Below, piece by piece: positions 36,710 through 48,401 of a stretch of 64,000 nt of DNA. The notes beneath the pieces are model-generated. The model searched no databases. It was not told the origin of the DNA and saw nothing but the letters and a program-made list of their open reading frames with translations. Position numbers and translations under genes: made by a program. The stretch is from Xylona heveae TC161. Lineage: Eukaryota > Ascomycota > Xylonomycetes > Xylonales > Xylonaceae. The DNA lies in NCBI RefSeq assembly GCF_001619985.1, contig NW_017264201.1:930001-994000 (forward strand), read 5' to 3'. The stretch's first letter is position 1. Each line of letters opens with the position of its first letter.

Positions 36710-37713
36710 CTACCCCCTCCACCGCCACCGCCCCGCCATCCACTTGACAGCATACACCAGCCCCACCAGCACAGGCACTTCGACCAGCGGCCCCACCGTC
36801 GCCGCCAGCGCCTGGTCACTGTCCGGCCCAAACGTCGCGACTGCCACCGCAATCGCCAATTCAAAATTATTGCTCGCTGCCGTGAAACTCTGCGCGGTTG
36901 CGAGCCCGTATCCGAACCCCAATAGCCTGTACGTGACGAAGAGCGTGGCGGAGAAGATGGTAGCGAAATACACAACCAGCGGCGCGGCGACGCGTAGGAC
37001 GGACACGATTTGGTGGTGCACAATCTGCGCGCCTTGAGAGGCGAAGAGCACGAGGATGGTGAAGAGCAGGCCGAGCAGAGAGAGCGGGCTGAGAGTGGGG
37101 AGGAAGGTTGTGTCGTACCATTCGTGCCATTCGGACTGTTTTGTTTGGCTGGCGTGGTTTGAGCATCTCGACTGACTTGCGCGTTCTTCGTCTCTTTCGT
37201 ATGGCACGTCTGCGGTGGCGCCTGTAGTGGTAGGAGAGGTTGGAATGGTGGTGGTAGTGGTAGGAGGAGTAGAGTGAGTAGTTGGAGTAGTAAGGGTGGG
37301 AGGAAAAGGAGGAGGAGGAGGAGTAGTGGTAGGAGGAAAAGGAGGAAGGGGAGGAGTAGTAGGAGGAGTAGGCCAAAAACTCCAAGAAATCCAGGCACCT
37401 CGAAGCAAATAGCGCGTGAGAATCGCAGCAGCCAAAGGGATGCCGAGAAAGACAGCGACGCTTTTGGCGGCGGTGGAGTAGTCGAAGTTTGCGCTGAATG
37501 AGGAGTCGTCTTCACCACAGCTGTCAGCTCCAGCCACGCAGCCATCGCTGATGACTTGGATAAAAAAGACGCCCATGGGAGCGAACAAGACCATTTGAAG
37601 AAAAGAGTTGATGGCCACGAGGATGGCGCAGTATTCAGTGTCGCCGCCTGCGAGGCCGGTCCATGTGAGAACCTAACATTGTGAGAAATGTGAGCTGCTT
37701 TGTGCAAAAACAT

Positions 37714-37757
<44 letters not shown>

Positions 37758-38630
37758 AAAGGAAAGAAAGAAAAGAAAAGAGAGAATATCAGATATTAAG
37801 GTGACGCTTCTTAACTTACCATGGCAATACATCGTGCGAGTCCGACAAGAGTCAAACCCTGTCGCAACTCTGGCTTGTCGGGCAAAAAGGCCCATGCCAA
37901 TGCCAACTGTATATTTCGTCAGCCTTTTCTTTCGACGTTGGGGTATTCTGCCTAACAGGTCGCATGAGGCTGTCACCTATGGGCGATAATGAAATGATAA
38001 ACACAAAGCATAGCCTGCTATGAAAAACACACGATTGACATCATAACAAATATACCATGAAGAATAGACGATGATAAACATAAACATACCATGAAGAACG
38101 GAGCAATGATCCAATTCACAAACATGCTAAAAGCAATCTGTATCCAAATTTGCCGGGTTCGAAACATGTGATGCAGACTCTCATATCGGACCTTGCACAG
38201 GATAGGATACATCATGACGAGCAGACCAATTGCTATTGCCAGTTCGCACACAATATTAGCAAACCCCTATTTGCAAAATTGTATCTGAGATGAATGCGTC
38301 CAGAAGACCAGGATTCTTACCAATTGGAATCGAAACTCCCACGAATTTCCCCTTTTGCAACGCCCGTCCCGTGCCGGGGACAAAGTTGCCGAGAATAATC
38401 CCAATTGCCATGGCGAGGAATATCCATATCACGAGGAACCGGTCCAGGATCCCGAGATTCTTGAATGCGGATTGTTTTTCGTCAAAGGCCGAATCGAGCC
38501 TGTCCGAGTTTGATTGATTCGGGTCTTCTTTCTTTTCCTGCGTTTCTACAGCGCAGGCCGGTACGGGGATTAGTTTGGCAGATTCAGATGGTGTTTTGGG
38601 ATGAGCCTGGATAGTTTCTGCCGATGCCAT
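36710..38630 (-). CDS. ACR3: ACR3-type arsenite efflux permease with Pro/Thr-rich insert
   Basis: Plasma-membrane As(III) exporter of the BART superfamily. Exons 38630-38321, 38232-38090, 37906-37820, 37672-36710 join in phase to 500 aa; yeast Acr3 has 404. Conserved pieces: [48 protein letters not shown], the catalytic-Cys helix GLARCIAMV, and the essential Glu helix [18 protein letters not shown]. The extra length comes mainly from a loop after [10 protein letters not shown] made of Pro and Thr runs (roughly residues 255-310) and a charged stretch before the next helix. The matching DNA is a GGAGTA/GGTGGT-rich imperfect repeat, so the insert probably grew by repeat expansion. Intron 3 holds an A38 run, and a second copy of the exon-2 donor lies 34 nt inside intron 2. 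The gene is divergent from a bZIP gene. Confidence 0.95.
37718..37755 (+). repeat. A38 homopolymer in ACR3 intron 3
   Basis: 38 consecutive A on the plus strand (T on the transcribed gene's sense strand), followed by GGAAA/GAAAG repeats. It sits upstream of the intron's 5' splice region on the minus strand, within 37673-37819. The true length may differ because such runs are error-prone in assembly. Confidence 0.9.
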
Positions 38631-39222
38631 GGCTATATAACCTGTACAAAAATATGATCTTGATTATAAATATAATTCGAGAACGGAAAACCCTGGACAA
38701 CAAGATTTGAAATTGATTCACAGTCTATTGGCGCTGTTGGACCAAAAAAAAGAATGAATTTAGAAATGCATCGAGGTCATAATGTAAGTTAGCTGCTGAA
38801 GCTATGTTGATTGAAAATTCCAGTATTGTATTTGGCAATCCAAGTGCGAATGCAAAAGCCGGACAGCGTTAAGCAATCCATATTGGGATTTTCTGTCTTT
38901 TATGGTGCCTAACATTTCGAGAAAAGTTGGCTTGATGGCGGAAGAAACCCCAGTGGTATGTCATTGATAGATGATGATTGGGTGAGAGTCGGGGCGTAAA
39001 CACCACTGGCATGTCCTCTGGTCCTCGATGGGGAGAAACTTAAAGTTCGGACACTAAATGCCATGACTTGTTCCTTCTAGCCAATCAGGACATGGGAGTG
39101 ACATACCGAAGTTCTCTCCAGATGCAACTGAACTTGTATTGCTGCTCCAGAATTCAGAATACATAGCATCAAGGTCGATAGGCAGAGCGTGTTGTGGCAT
39201 GCATATTGACCCAGAGATAAAT
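38631..39222. promoter_or_regulatory. Shared divergent promoter of ACR3 and the bZIP gene
   Basis: 592 bp separate the ATG of ACR3 (minus) from the ATG of the bZIP gene (plus), so both leaders and promoters lie here. I did not find the yeast Yap8 element TGATTAATAATCA. An AP-1-like TTAGTAA occurs just inside the bZIP gene's first intron at 39293. Confidence 0.6.
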
Positions 39223-40313
39223 ATGTCTTCTAAACCTTCTGTCAAGGCAAAGAATCCAAAGAACAAGACAAATACTCGTAGGAATACAGAGGTTAGTAAA
39301 CCACTTTACAAGGCATGACAGCACGGTTCTTGATCCATATTTTATATCAATTGCTAGGCTTATCTGCCTGTATCAATTGGATAGACTAACAGTGCTTTAA
39401 GACCGAAAAAGTAGTATCCTTGTCACCACTGTCATCGCAACAGTCGCAATCGTCGACATCCTCGACATCCTCGACGACACGAGTCCGTGATAACCAACGC
39501 CGCTCTCGTGCGCGGCGCAAAGAATACATTCATGAACTCGAGCAGCGATTGCAAAAATTTGAAAGAGCCGGAGTGAAAGCGACGCAGGAACTCCAGGCAG
39601 CCGCAAGGCAAGTTGCAGTCGAGAATGCGCTTCTGCGGTCGCTGCTGGAAGAGCTTGGTGTTGCAGGGAAAGGTGTAGAAAACTACCTGAAATCGCATAG
39701 AGACACGAATACAGCAAACACTGGCCCTATGCAACTTCAGCATCCGCCGAAGTTTTCTTTATCAAGTTCAGCAAGGTTAGCAGATCATCATTCAGCGACT
39801 CATCTTCCTTCAACTGCCGCACCTTCTGCTCAGATGGAAGTCTCACAACCAATGCATTTCTGGGGTTTGCAAACAATATCAACTAGGACAACGACTCAAA
39901 GTGACCATATAGTGCACCAAAACCGCAGTTCTTCTTCAGTGTGCTCGCTGCCAAAGGGAATTAACCAATGTTACCGCCATACAAAGAACTCATTACATGA
40001 GATTGGGGTTGGCAGAGTTGACTCATCGCTATCAGATCATCCAGCAGTGGAGACACATAGAGACGTTATCAATGGCCAAACATTAGGTGCAGAGCAGCAT
40101 GTGGCTCCTGAGCCTGTCATTTCTGATGCCGCCGAAGCAAGCGGCCAAGATACAGGCCAATATATGCCCTGTGAGGCTGCGGCTAGAATCATCACGACTA
40201 TGCGGGGCGACCGAGCAGAGCAGGATGTGCGGTCTGAACTAGGGTGCCATTCACCAGATTCCGACTGCATGGTTAGGAACATGGATATTTTTGAATTGTT
40301 AGATAAACGATAG
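39223..40313 (+). CDS. bZIP transcription factor, candidate arsenite-response regulator
   Basis: Exons 39223-39291 and 39402-40313 give 326 aa. The first exon encodes a basic tail (KAKNPKNKTNTRRNTE). The intron has a GACTAAC branch site 13 nt before the chosen acceptor; an acceptor nine nt upstream would add three residues. The basic region is at about 50-63 (RVRDNQRRSRARRK), followed by heptads EYIHELEQRLQKFERAG and ENALLRSLLEELG. The remainder is Ser/His-rich with scattered Cys (VCSLPKG, GINQCYRH, MPCEAAARI, LGCHSPDSDC). Cys pairs could sense As(III), as in yeast Yap8, but this is inference. Position beside ACR3 and divergent orientation support a regulator role. The NQRRSRARRKEY type is common among fungal cluster-linked bZIPs. 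Confidence 0.88.
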
Positions 40314-41592
40314 ATGTGAGAATGCACTTTTGATATCATTTTGCCGTGTTCTTTGTTGCTCCTTTCACGGGTATAGTGAACAGGGTGTGGGCTGTTGCCA
40401 TCGAGTGCTTCGCAAGATGAAATGCAACATCATCCCGCTCGAGCCTCTCCTGCTAAAGTATACGTTCCAGATTATATCTCGTGTGAGGAAAAAGAAGGAC
40501 AGAAAATTCAAATAGGATTTTTTTTAGAATAACAAAACAGGAGGAAAGAAAAGAGAGTAGAGACTATAATACAAGATACAATCTTCCATCCATCGCTAAT
40601 CCTTCTCATCATCATCCCAGCATCTCAGCAGTCATTAAAATATGCCCTGCCCAACCCTATCGTGGCCCTCACGCTCGTCCCCGCGCGATCCCGTCCCAGG
40701 TCATCCAGCTCGTACCATTAAACAGTAAAGAAACGTAAAACTGGAAAAGGAAATAAAAAAAAAAGAAGAGCATGAGGGAATAGCGGACAAGAGAGACTAC
40801 CTGCGCCGAGATAAGGAGCAAGGAGCAAGAGGCACAACACGTCTCAGACCAGACCAGATTGTTACGAACAAACGTCACAGGTTGGTGGTTGTAGTGCCGA
40901 AAGCCCACTGCCATTTGGTAATCCACTTTTGAAGAATGTCGACGAGGCTGGAGATGATAACAAAGAGAATCTTTCCTTTGGGATATTTAAATACCAAAGA
41001 GCAAACAGACAAGGAAAAAGAGGGTAATAACAAAACGAGAAAAGCAGGTACGAAACCATAACGAGAAAAAACGCAAAACAAACAGACGCAAAAATCAACC
41101 AGACCGACAAATTCGCACCAAACACCGAGCCAGTCGTCGACGAGTCATAATGAACACGAAATGAGATCCATTTCTGCAGACCCAAACCCTTTTTGATTTC
41201 CCCAAAAGGCCCAGAGGCAGACAGCGCCCTCAAAGAGTCAACCACACGAGGGAACACGACAAGAGGAACAAGGAAACAGGGTTTTTTCGGGTTTTGATGA
41301 TTAAGTTTGTTTTTTCTTGGAGTTGGAATCACTTCCTCCTCCAAAGTGGGGGATTTTAAATATGAGAAAAGAGGCTGGCAGGCACGGTCGGGCTGGGAGG
41401 GGAGCGAGTGGGGTATCAAACGAGTGTTTGTTGAATAGTTTGTCGTACCACATTCCGTGACCGCGTGAAAACAAAAGCCATCTTGATCAGCATTTTTGAT
41501 AGAAGAATTAAAAAAAAAAAAACTCCCGGTGACCTCAAAGTTCATTCGCATGCGCGTCCCTCACGCGTCCTCCTCAGGTTGCCGCCTTTGGC
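40314..41592. other. Convergent intergenic region
   Basis: 3' flanks of the bZIP gene and mcmA. Holds A-rich and T-rich patches (for example an A-run near 41510). The 229-codon minus frame at 40862-41551 is Phe/Ser/Leu-rich and has no family or start support. No gene seen. Confidence 0.5.
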
Positions 41593-42559
41593 TTATGCCT
41601 GGGGAGGGTGCTGCGGGGGCATGCGAGCTTGAGGCGGCAGAGGGTACTGTCCGCTGGCAGCCGCTGCTTGTGACTGCGATGCCATATACTGCTGATATGC
41701 GAGTTGTTGCTGCTGATCGGCAGTCATATAGGCGGGATGCATTCCGGCGCGAGGGGGCATGCCTGGCTGAGGCGGAGGAACCTGCGCATGCGCAGCGGCC
41801 GCAGCGGCTTCTTCGGGCGACTCCACGGCCGAGTCGACCTCGCCATTTTCGGTGCCCGTGGCCGGCTCAGGTGCGTTCAAGCAAGCCTGTGAATCGCGTC
41901 AGTGGAAGAAGGACGGAAAAGGGAAAAGATGAAAATAGAATAAAAATATGGAGATCGCGTTCAAGTCAGTGTCCACTCAGCGCCGGTCATCTTACCTGAA
42001 TGAGATTCTTTCCCTCAGCCTTGGTGACAAGAGGCTGAAGCTTGGGCGTCGTAAAGGTATAGACGAGACCAGTCTCGGACACGACGAGCAGCAGCACCTG
42101 CGTGCCTGTGAGCACCGAGAGCTCATAAGCCTGTAATCGCGTTCGTATTCGCGTCAGCAACGATTCTCAAGTGCTAGAAGTCAATGATGAATGAGAGATG
42201 ATAGGTGGTAAGGACGTGATGGCGCGTCGGGTGGCGCGACGTCAAGGGAAAAAATTTCTTCAACTCACCTTTTTCATAATACCAGCTTTTCGTTTGGAAA
42301 AGGTAATGTGCCGTCGCGATTTGTCCTGGATAAATTTGATTTCAATCTTTCTTCTTTCGCGACCAGGCTTGTCCTCGTCGTCATCGTCATCGTCGGCGGT
42401 GCTAGGTCGAGGGCGTTTGGCGCCGCGACTCTGCTCGCCGCCGGCGACGGGCGCGTTGGCGTTGCCATTGCCATTGTTGGCGGGCGCAGCACCGGCCGTC
42501 AGCGACTCATCGTTTTGAGTGGGCGAGGCAGGTTGTTCGTGCTCGGGCATCTCAGCCAT
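41593..42559 (-). CDS. mcmA: MADS-box transcription factor McmA (Mcm1/SRF type)
   Basis: Exons 42559-42269, 42130-41996, 41886-41593 give 239 aa. The MADS domain covers about residues 68-128: RRKIEIKFIQDKSRRHITF, SKRKAGIMKKAYELSVLTG, then the SRF-type VLLLVVSETGLVYTFTTPKL. The first intron splits the MADS box directly after IMKK, a placement typical of Eurotiomycete mcmA genes. The N-terminus is low complexity with an Asp run, and the C-terminus is Gln/Ala/Pro-rich (MTADQQQQLAYQQYMASQ), as in Mcm1. Mcm1-type factors bind CC(A/T)6GG-like sites with partner proteins and control cell cycle, mating and, in aspergilli, conidiation. The start at MAEMPEHEQ is preferred over in-frame upstream codons because no ATG precedes it in frame. 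Confidence 0.97.
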
Positions 42560-45500
42560 GATGGTTGATCGGATGGGATGGTGAATGGGATGCTCAAAAG
42601 GGTATTCTGTTTGAGGGTTGCGGCTCTCTAACTCTTTGCGGGCGTCGCGAAGAGCGTGTGGGGAGGTGTTTCCTCTTTCTGGCGGGAGGTTAGGTCGGGA
42701 AAACCTTTTTGAGGCTAGGTTGCCGTGGGACAATTGGGGCTTGTGCGTGACCGAAGGCCAAACTGATTGTTGTTTCGAGGTCGTTCGGGAAAGAAGCTGG
42801 GAGCAATGCAGCTCAATCCTAAAAGGGAGCGACGTATGAGATTAATGATTGATCAGGCAAAGTGAGCGAACAAGAAAATTGGGGCTGGGGGGGTGGGAGG
42901 CGGGCCTGAGAAATGCAAGGAAATTGCGAAGGGTTTAGGACGAACGCACGCACTCATACAAAACCGTGCTCGGAGGGTAAAAGAAAGGGAAAGGCGCGAG
43001 ACTGGGGGGTTGGGGTCTTGGTGGGTTTGTGGGTTTGCGTGTTGCGCGGATGGGGGTGGTAAGTAAGAGCGAGAACGGCAAGACGGGGTGGAGGTGTGTA
43101 GGGAAAGTGGTAGCTGACGAGTACCGTAGTACTCGAATCAGTCGTTCATTCTCCGCCTCGTATGGGAAGAAAAGTTGTGTGAGCAAGAGCTTGGGTAAAG
43201 TGGATCATTGAGGACAAAAGAGCAGTTGGGGCGCGTTAGCCCCTTTCCAAAAGCGGAAGTGGTAGGGTTCCACTCCAACGAATGCCCTCGACCGATTGGT
43301 CTAGCGACGACATTCTGACGCAAGCTGCCACTCCCCGAACCGGCTAGGATAGCTCCTTTGACTGGTGTGCGCCGAACGACTGCCTGAACGCACATCCAGC
43401 TCCATCAATTCGACGACGATCATTCGGTCCTTGCGACACCAATGGTGCCCCCGTAATCGAGCATGGAGACCCATCGACCCTAAAAGGTAGGGCTGGGGAA
43501 GCTCATCCACCATCGGATTTGGATACAAGCTCTTGTCGTGCCGCCAATGGAACGTGTAAAATTTGCCCAAAATGGAAAGAGCAAGGGGCAATAGAGAGCA
43601 TGCGGAAAGATGTAACAAGAAAGATACAAAAAAAAGTACGATCGACCTGGGCAACGACAAACGGATAATGAGGGTAAACAAGCTGAAAGCGGTAGTTTGA
43701 TGTCTGTGTGAGGCGTAGAGGAGAAGATGCAAGGACGAAAGCCGCTTTTCCCGATCGGCTGAGACGATCAGGAACAAAGGGTATGTGATACGGGAACAGC
43801 CAGAGCAAGAGCTTTCAAACATGTACGAAATAATAATTCAAAGAATAATGATTTGCATAGTTCAGTACATAGCTGAAAACAGGAAAAGGCTTCGACACTT
43901 ACCTGTGTCGGATGGGAAGTGAATAAGGTCGGATAAATGACTGGAAACGGGTAGGTCGCTGGAGTTTAATATAGGTAGTTACTCGAGAGACTTTTCAATA
44001 ATGTTCGTCTCTTTCTCTGTGGATTTTGATCAAACACGGCAGGTCGCGACTATCGTGCGCGCACGGTACCTGTTGTGGTAGTGCGATGGTCAAGACGCGT
44101 CTCGTCAAGGGTGAGACTCGCTCCTCTCCACCGGGGTAACAACCACAGCGACAGAAGAAAAGTAATAATCACACTCAATTGAGTATGGAGCCAGTGGATT
44201 GAACCTGATCAACCCTTTTGATTTCGTGGGTCAGGGCTAATTGTGAAGATTCAATGGTGATGATGATACTGAGTTTGAGTGCTCGAGTTGATGGCCCAAC
44301 AAGGTAAGAAGTGGGTAGAAAGAAGAGGTCACTCTGTATTTGTTCCAAAGTAGAAAAAGGCAACACGAATGAGGCAAAGTGGACAAAGCAAAAGAGGGAA
44401 AATGGGGGAAGAGCTTCGCCTTTAAGAGGAATGGGCTGTCTTCGCTTTACGTCGTCCCTCGGCTCCCCACAAGCGAGTAAGACTTAAGCGAACTCCAGCG
44501 ATCACTTTGCGTACTTGCAGTGATGTTCTCCAATACTTGAACCTTCACTTGTACGAGAGCCGTTCCAGCGTGCATCGCTAATGGCAGACTCACCATTGAC
44601 AAGGTATCGGCTCAAAAGGACTAATTACATCAGAGGAGTGCTCTGTCTTTGCAGTGAATGGCATCAAGGAATTAGTGATGTCAAGGAGAATTCGTGAGCT
44701 TTTCATTCAGTGTGATGTATTAGTGAATCTAATTAATGAAATGTATCATATCAAGCTCTACTCAATTACTCGTCTCTAAATTTTATATTTTTTGATGAAA
44801 CATCGAAAATTTTATCGATAGTACGAGTATGATCATTGGAATGAAAGGGTAGGTTCGAAGCCCCTACAAGCCGAATATTTTCTGTATTAGCACGGGGACA
44901 ATGGAAGTTAGCTCCTGTTCAATTTGGGCTATGTAAAATAGGTGAGAGTCTAAGCGCCGATAGTAATGCCTTTTGTTGATTTCCATCTTTATCGTACTGT
45001 ACAGACCTGCAGAGCATGCAAACAGTCATATATTTCATCTTCCAGTTCTCATGCTGAGTGTCAAACTACTGATGATCACATTGGTATTTTCGGACCTCAA
45101 TGTCCGCATACAGCAGCCTTGACGTTTTTGAGAGCACCATTCTTCAGCCCCATATGGCTAACACTTGCAGAAACGGATGCATGCTCTTTTCTAGCCTCAA
45201 GCACGTGTTGGTTTTGAGGTACAGCAGCAAATGTTATCATTTTTCATCATTACTCAAGGCGTTGGTCCTGACCAAAGCTCACAATTACTGCAATACTGAC
45301 GACTTACAGAGTAGGGCGCCTGAAATTGTCGACGCGACTGGTTTAGCGCGCGCGGGGAAGGCATGTGATGGACTAAAACGGATTGGGGCATGAATCGGAG
45401 CCCATGGAACGAAGTTCGGAGTACCCCTCACCTATCATCCCCCCTTGTCAACATGATTGTTGATGATGATGACTATGATGCAGTTGGCCACCATGAGCGA

Positions 45501-46455
45501 TTGGCTTTTCAGTGCGGATGACTTCTAGCCTTACTCTTGCCGCCTCTCTCTTGCTTCCCCTCGACCTGCGCGTTGCCGTCCCTTTTAAGCTTCTCCCCAG
45601 AGGGAACTCCCCTAACCCCCCGTGATTGCCCGGACGGCTACCGAGGTTCGCTGCCGACCTCGGACATGTGGAAAGACTGGAGCTCGGAATGATCTTCCTC
45701 GCTTTGATATGCTAAGTTACTTGGAAGAAAAATGAAAAGGTGGAAATGTTGAATGAAAAGTTATCTAAACAGGGTCTACGCATTGTGTCGCTTCTATTGA
45801 GATAGCTTGCTAGAGTACATTTAAGACTATGCTATGCATGTCCTACTAATGATGAATAGAGCTCTTCAGGGATCCGTCAGATTTGCTGCAGATGTCGTTG
45901 AAGTGTAGCAATTTGCGCCCAGGAGCCGAGAGAGCTTGTGATTCTGGTTCTCTAAACATCTTTTTCAACTGACAATGTTTGTCTCAAGAGGTACCGTACC
46001 CCTAGGGTTTGTGTTTTCTTCGTTGGTGACCTTCTCTGCTCGTGCAATGGCCGGCTATAGGCGATGGCCGATTCGGCACTGGTAACTATCTCGACCGAGG
46101 GACCCTTTTCCATTAGACCTTTCCCCACATCCAGTCTCATATCAACCGCTAAATTCTTGCCCTCCGCCCGAAGCATGCTCGTCTCAAAAACAGTCCTTTC
46201 GCTTCTATCCTGCTGTTCTTCATTGATACAATTCTCCTTCATATTTCTTCAAAATTGTCCATATCCTCCTTGACAGCGCTTCAAATTTAATCAATTGATT
46301 CTCGTACGTCATAGCTATTCCGTGCGACCCTCCCTTGTTTATCCCCAAGCTGCCCTATTGCTGACCTTATTTTACATAGCTGTATAGATACCCAAAGTGA
46401 TACAGAATACACATTTATAATTCAAAATTTTCTGAACAATAAATTTGTCGTCACA
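42560..46455. other. Long divergent intergenic region, mcmA to malate synthase
   Basis: 3.9 kb without a credible gene. The mcmA-proximal part to about 44400 shows A/G-rich leader-like sequence with several GT...AG pairs, consistent with a long 5' UTR. An AT-rich block lies at 44700-44830 with an imperfect palindrome (ATCGAAAATTTTATCGAT) near 44802. The last 500 bp belong to the malate synthase promoter. ORFs at 44966-45393 and 45952-46242 have no support. Confidence 0.5.
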
Positions 46456-48401
46456 ATGGCAAGCGTTGATGCTCTCCTCAAGGATGTCAACATCCAAGGA
46501 AAACTCAATGAGAAGACCAAGACCATCTTGAGCAAGGAAGCCACCGCTTTCCTTGCACTCTTGCACCGAACCTTTAACCCTACTCGCAAAGCGCTTCTCA
46601 AACGCCGCGAAGCCCGGCAAGCGGAGTTGGACAAGGGAGCCTTGCCCGACTTTTTGCCCGAGACGAAACACATCCGTGAAGATGCGGGTTGGAAGGGAGC
46701 TCCTCCGGCCCCTGGACTTGTGGATCGCCGAGTCGAAATTACCGGTCCTACTGACCGCAAAATGGTCGTCAATGCGCTGAATTCCAATGTTTGGACTTAT
46801 ATGGCTGATTTCGAAGGTAAAGATATAATATCATGACACTATGCGAGTTAACAGTACTGATTCTCAAACAAACAATAGACTCCAGCGCACCGACTTGGGA
46901 TAATATGATTAACGGACAAGTCAACCTCTATGATGCAATCCGTAAACAAATCGACTTTAAGCAAGGCGAGAAGGACTACAAGTTGCGAACCGACCGCACG
47001 CTACCAACCTTGATCGTACGTCCTCGTGGATGGCACCTCGAGGAGAAGCATTTCACCGTGGGTGGTGAACCCATATCGGGTAGTTTGTTTGACTTTGGTC
47101 TCTACTTCTTCCACAATGCTCGCGAACTTATCAAGCGGGGCACTGGACCCTACTTTTACTTGCCAAAGATGGAATCTCATTTAGAAGCACGTCTTTGGAA
47201 TGACGTGTTTAATGTTGCGCAAGATTACATTGCCATGCCTCGGGGAACCATCCGGGGCACGGTTCTGATTGAGACCATTCTGGCGGCATTTGAGATGGAC
47301 GAGGTGGGTTGACCGGACCATCGCGGCGAAGGACAAAACCTAATTGGTTATAGATTATTTACGAACTCCGTGACCATTCGTCTGGTCTCAACTGCGGTCG
47401 ATGGGACTACATCTTCAGTGTGATCAAGAAATTCCGGCAGAACCCCAATTTTGTGTTACCTGACAGGTCCGCGGTAACGATGACGGTGCCTTTCATGGAT
47501 GCTTACGTCAAGCTGCTCATCAAGACCTGTCACCGACGAAGCGTGCATGCCATGGTATGTTGGAATTCTCCCGTAATTCTCATGGGTTTCGATTATTAAT
47601 GGCCACTTTTAGGGTGGCATGGCTGCTCAGATTCCCATCAAGGACAACAAGGAGGCCAACGATGCGGCCATGAAGAACGTTTATGCTGACAAGCTCCGGG
47701 AGGCGACTGCTGGCCACGACGGCACCTGGGTTGCGCACCCTGCTCTCGCCAGTATTGCGATCGAAGTGTTCAACAAGCACATGCCCACACCCAATCAGAT
47801 GTTCGTCCGCCGTGAGGAGGTCAATATCACTCAGAAAGACCTTTTGAATATGAATTTCCCTGGAAAGATTACCGAAGAGGGCATTCGAAAGAATCTGAAC
47901 ATTGGTCTTGGTTATATGGAGGGCTGGTTGCGTGGCGTTGGCTGTGTTCCTATCAACTACCTCATGGTAAAAATAGCCACTTCACCTATGATTTGATCCA
48001 TGTCGTCACGCTTCATATGGTTGCTAATTTGCACATTTGTATCAATAGGAAGACGCTGCTACCGCAGAAGTCAGCCGCAGTCAGCTGTGGCAATGGTGCC
48101 GTCATGGCATTACCACCGCTGACGGCAAGAAGGTTGACAAGGCTTATGCTCAGAAGCTTTTGAAGGAACAAGCCGATGAGCTTGCCTCTAAAGCCCCCAA
48201 GGGCCATAAATTCTACGAAGCGGCGCACTTTTTCTCTGGACAAGTTACTGGCGAAGATTACGCCGAGTTCTTGACCACGTACGTATCATTCCCACGCCAT
48301 CGTGGCGCAGTATCATGATATCGTATCAATTTGCTAACCTCAACCACAGGCTTCTCTACGACGAAATCACTACGGTAGGACGCACCACAGCTAAACTGTG
48401 A
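46456..48401 (+). CDS. acuE: Malate synthase, glyoxysomal/peroxisomal
   Basis: Condenses glyoxylate and acetyl-CoA to malate in the glyoxylate cycle, needed for growth on acetate and fatty acids. Exons 46456-46816, 46879-47303, 47354-47554, 47613-47966, 48049-48278, 48350-48401 give 540 aa, against 539 for the Aspergillus enzyme. The family signature [16 protein letters not shown] is read across exon 3. Other conserved parts are [13 protein letters not shown] (with the catalytic Arg region), [18 protein letters not shown] and [11 protein letters not shown]. The protein ends in AKL, a type-1 peroxisomal targeting signal that is split from the body by the last short exon. Expression is expected to be induced by acetate and repressed by glucose, but I did not identify the binding sites. 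Confidence 0.98.

Noticed and set aside
36649-37713. 354-codon minus-strand frame over the ACR3 exon
   Set aside because: Shadow of the Pro/Thr-coding repeat in another frame; the ACR3 frame carries the conserved helices.
38631-39222. Yap8-type binding site in the ACR3/bZIP promoter
   Set aside because: The full yeast element was not found; short AT-rich partial matches are expected by chance.
40862-41551. 229-codon minus-strand frame beside mcmA
   Set aside because: Biased composition, no family, and it lies in the 3' flank of mcmA.
44790-44830. Possible transposon terminal inverted repeat (ATCGAAAATTTTATCGAT)
   Set aside because: A single imperfect palindrome in AT-rich DNA with no partner repeat, target duplication or transposase.
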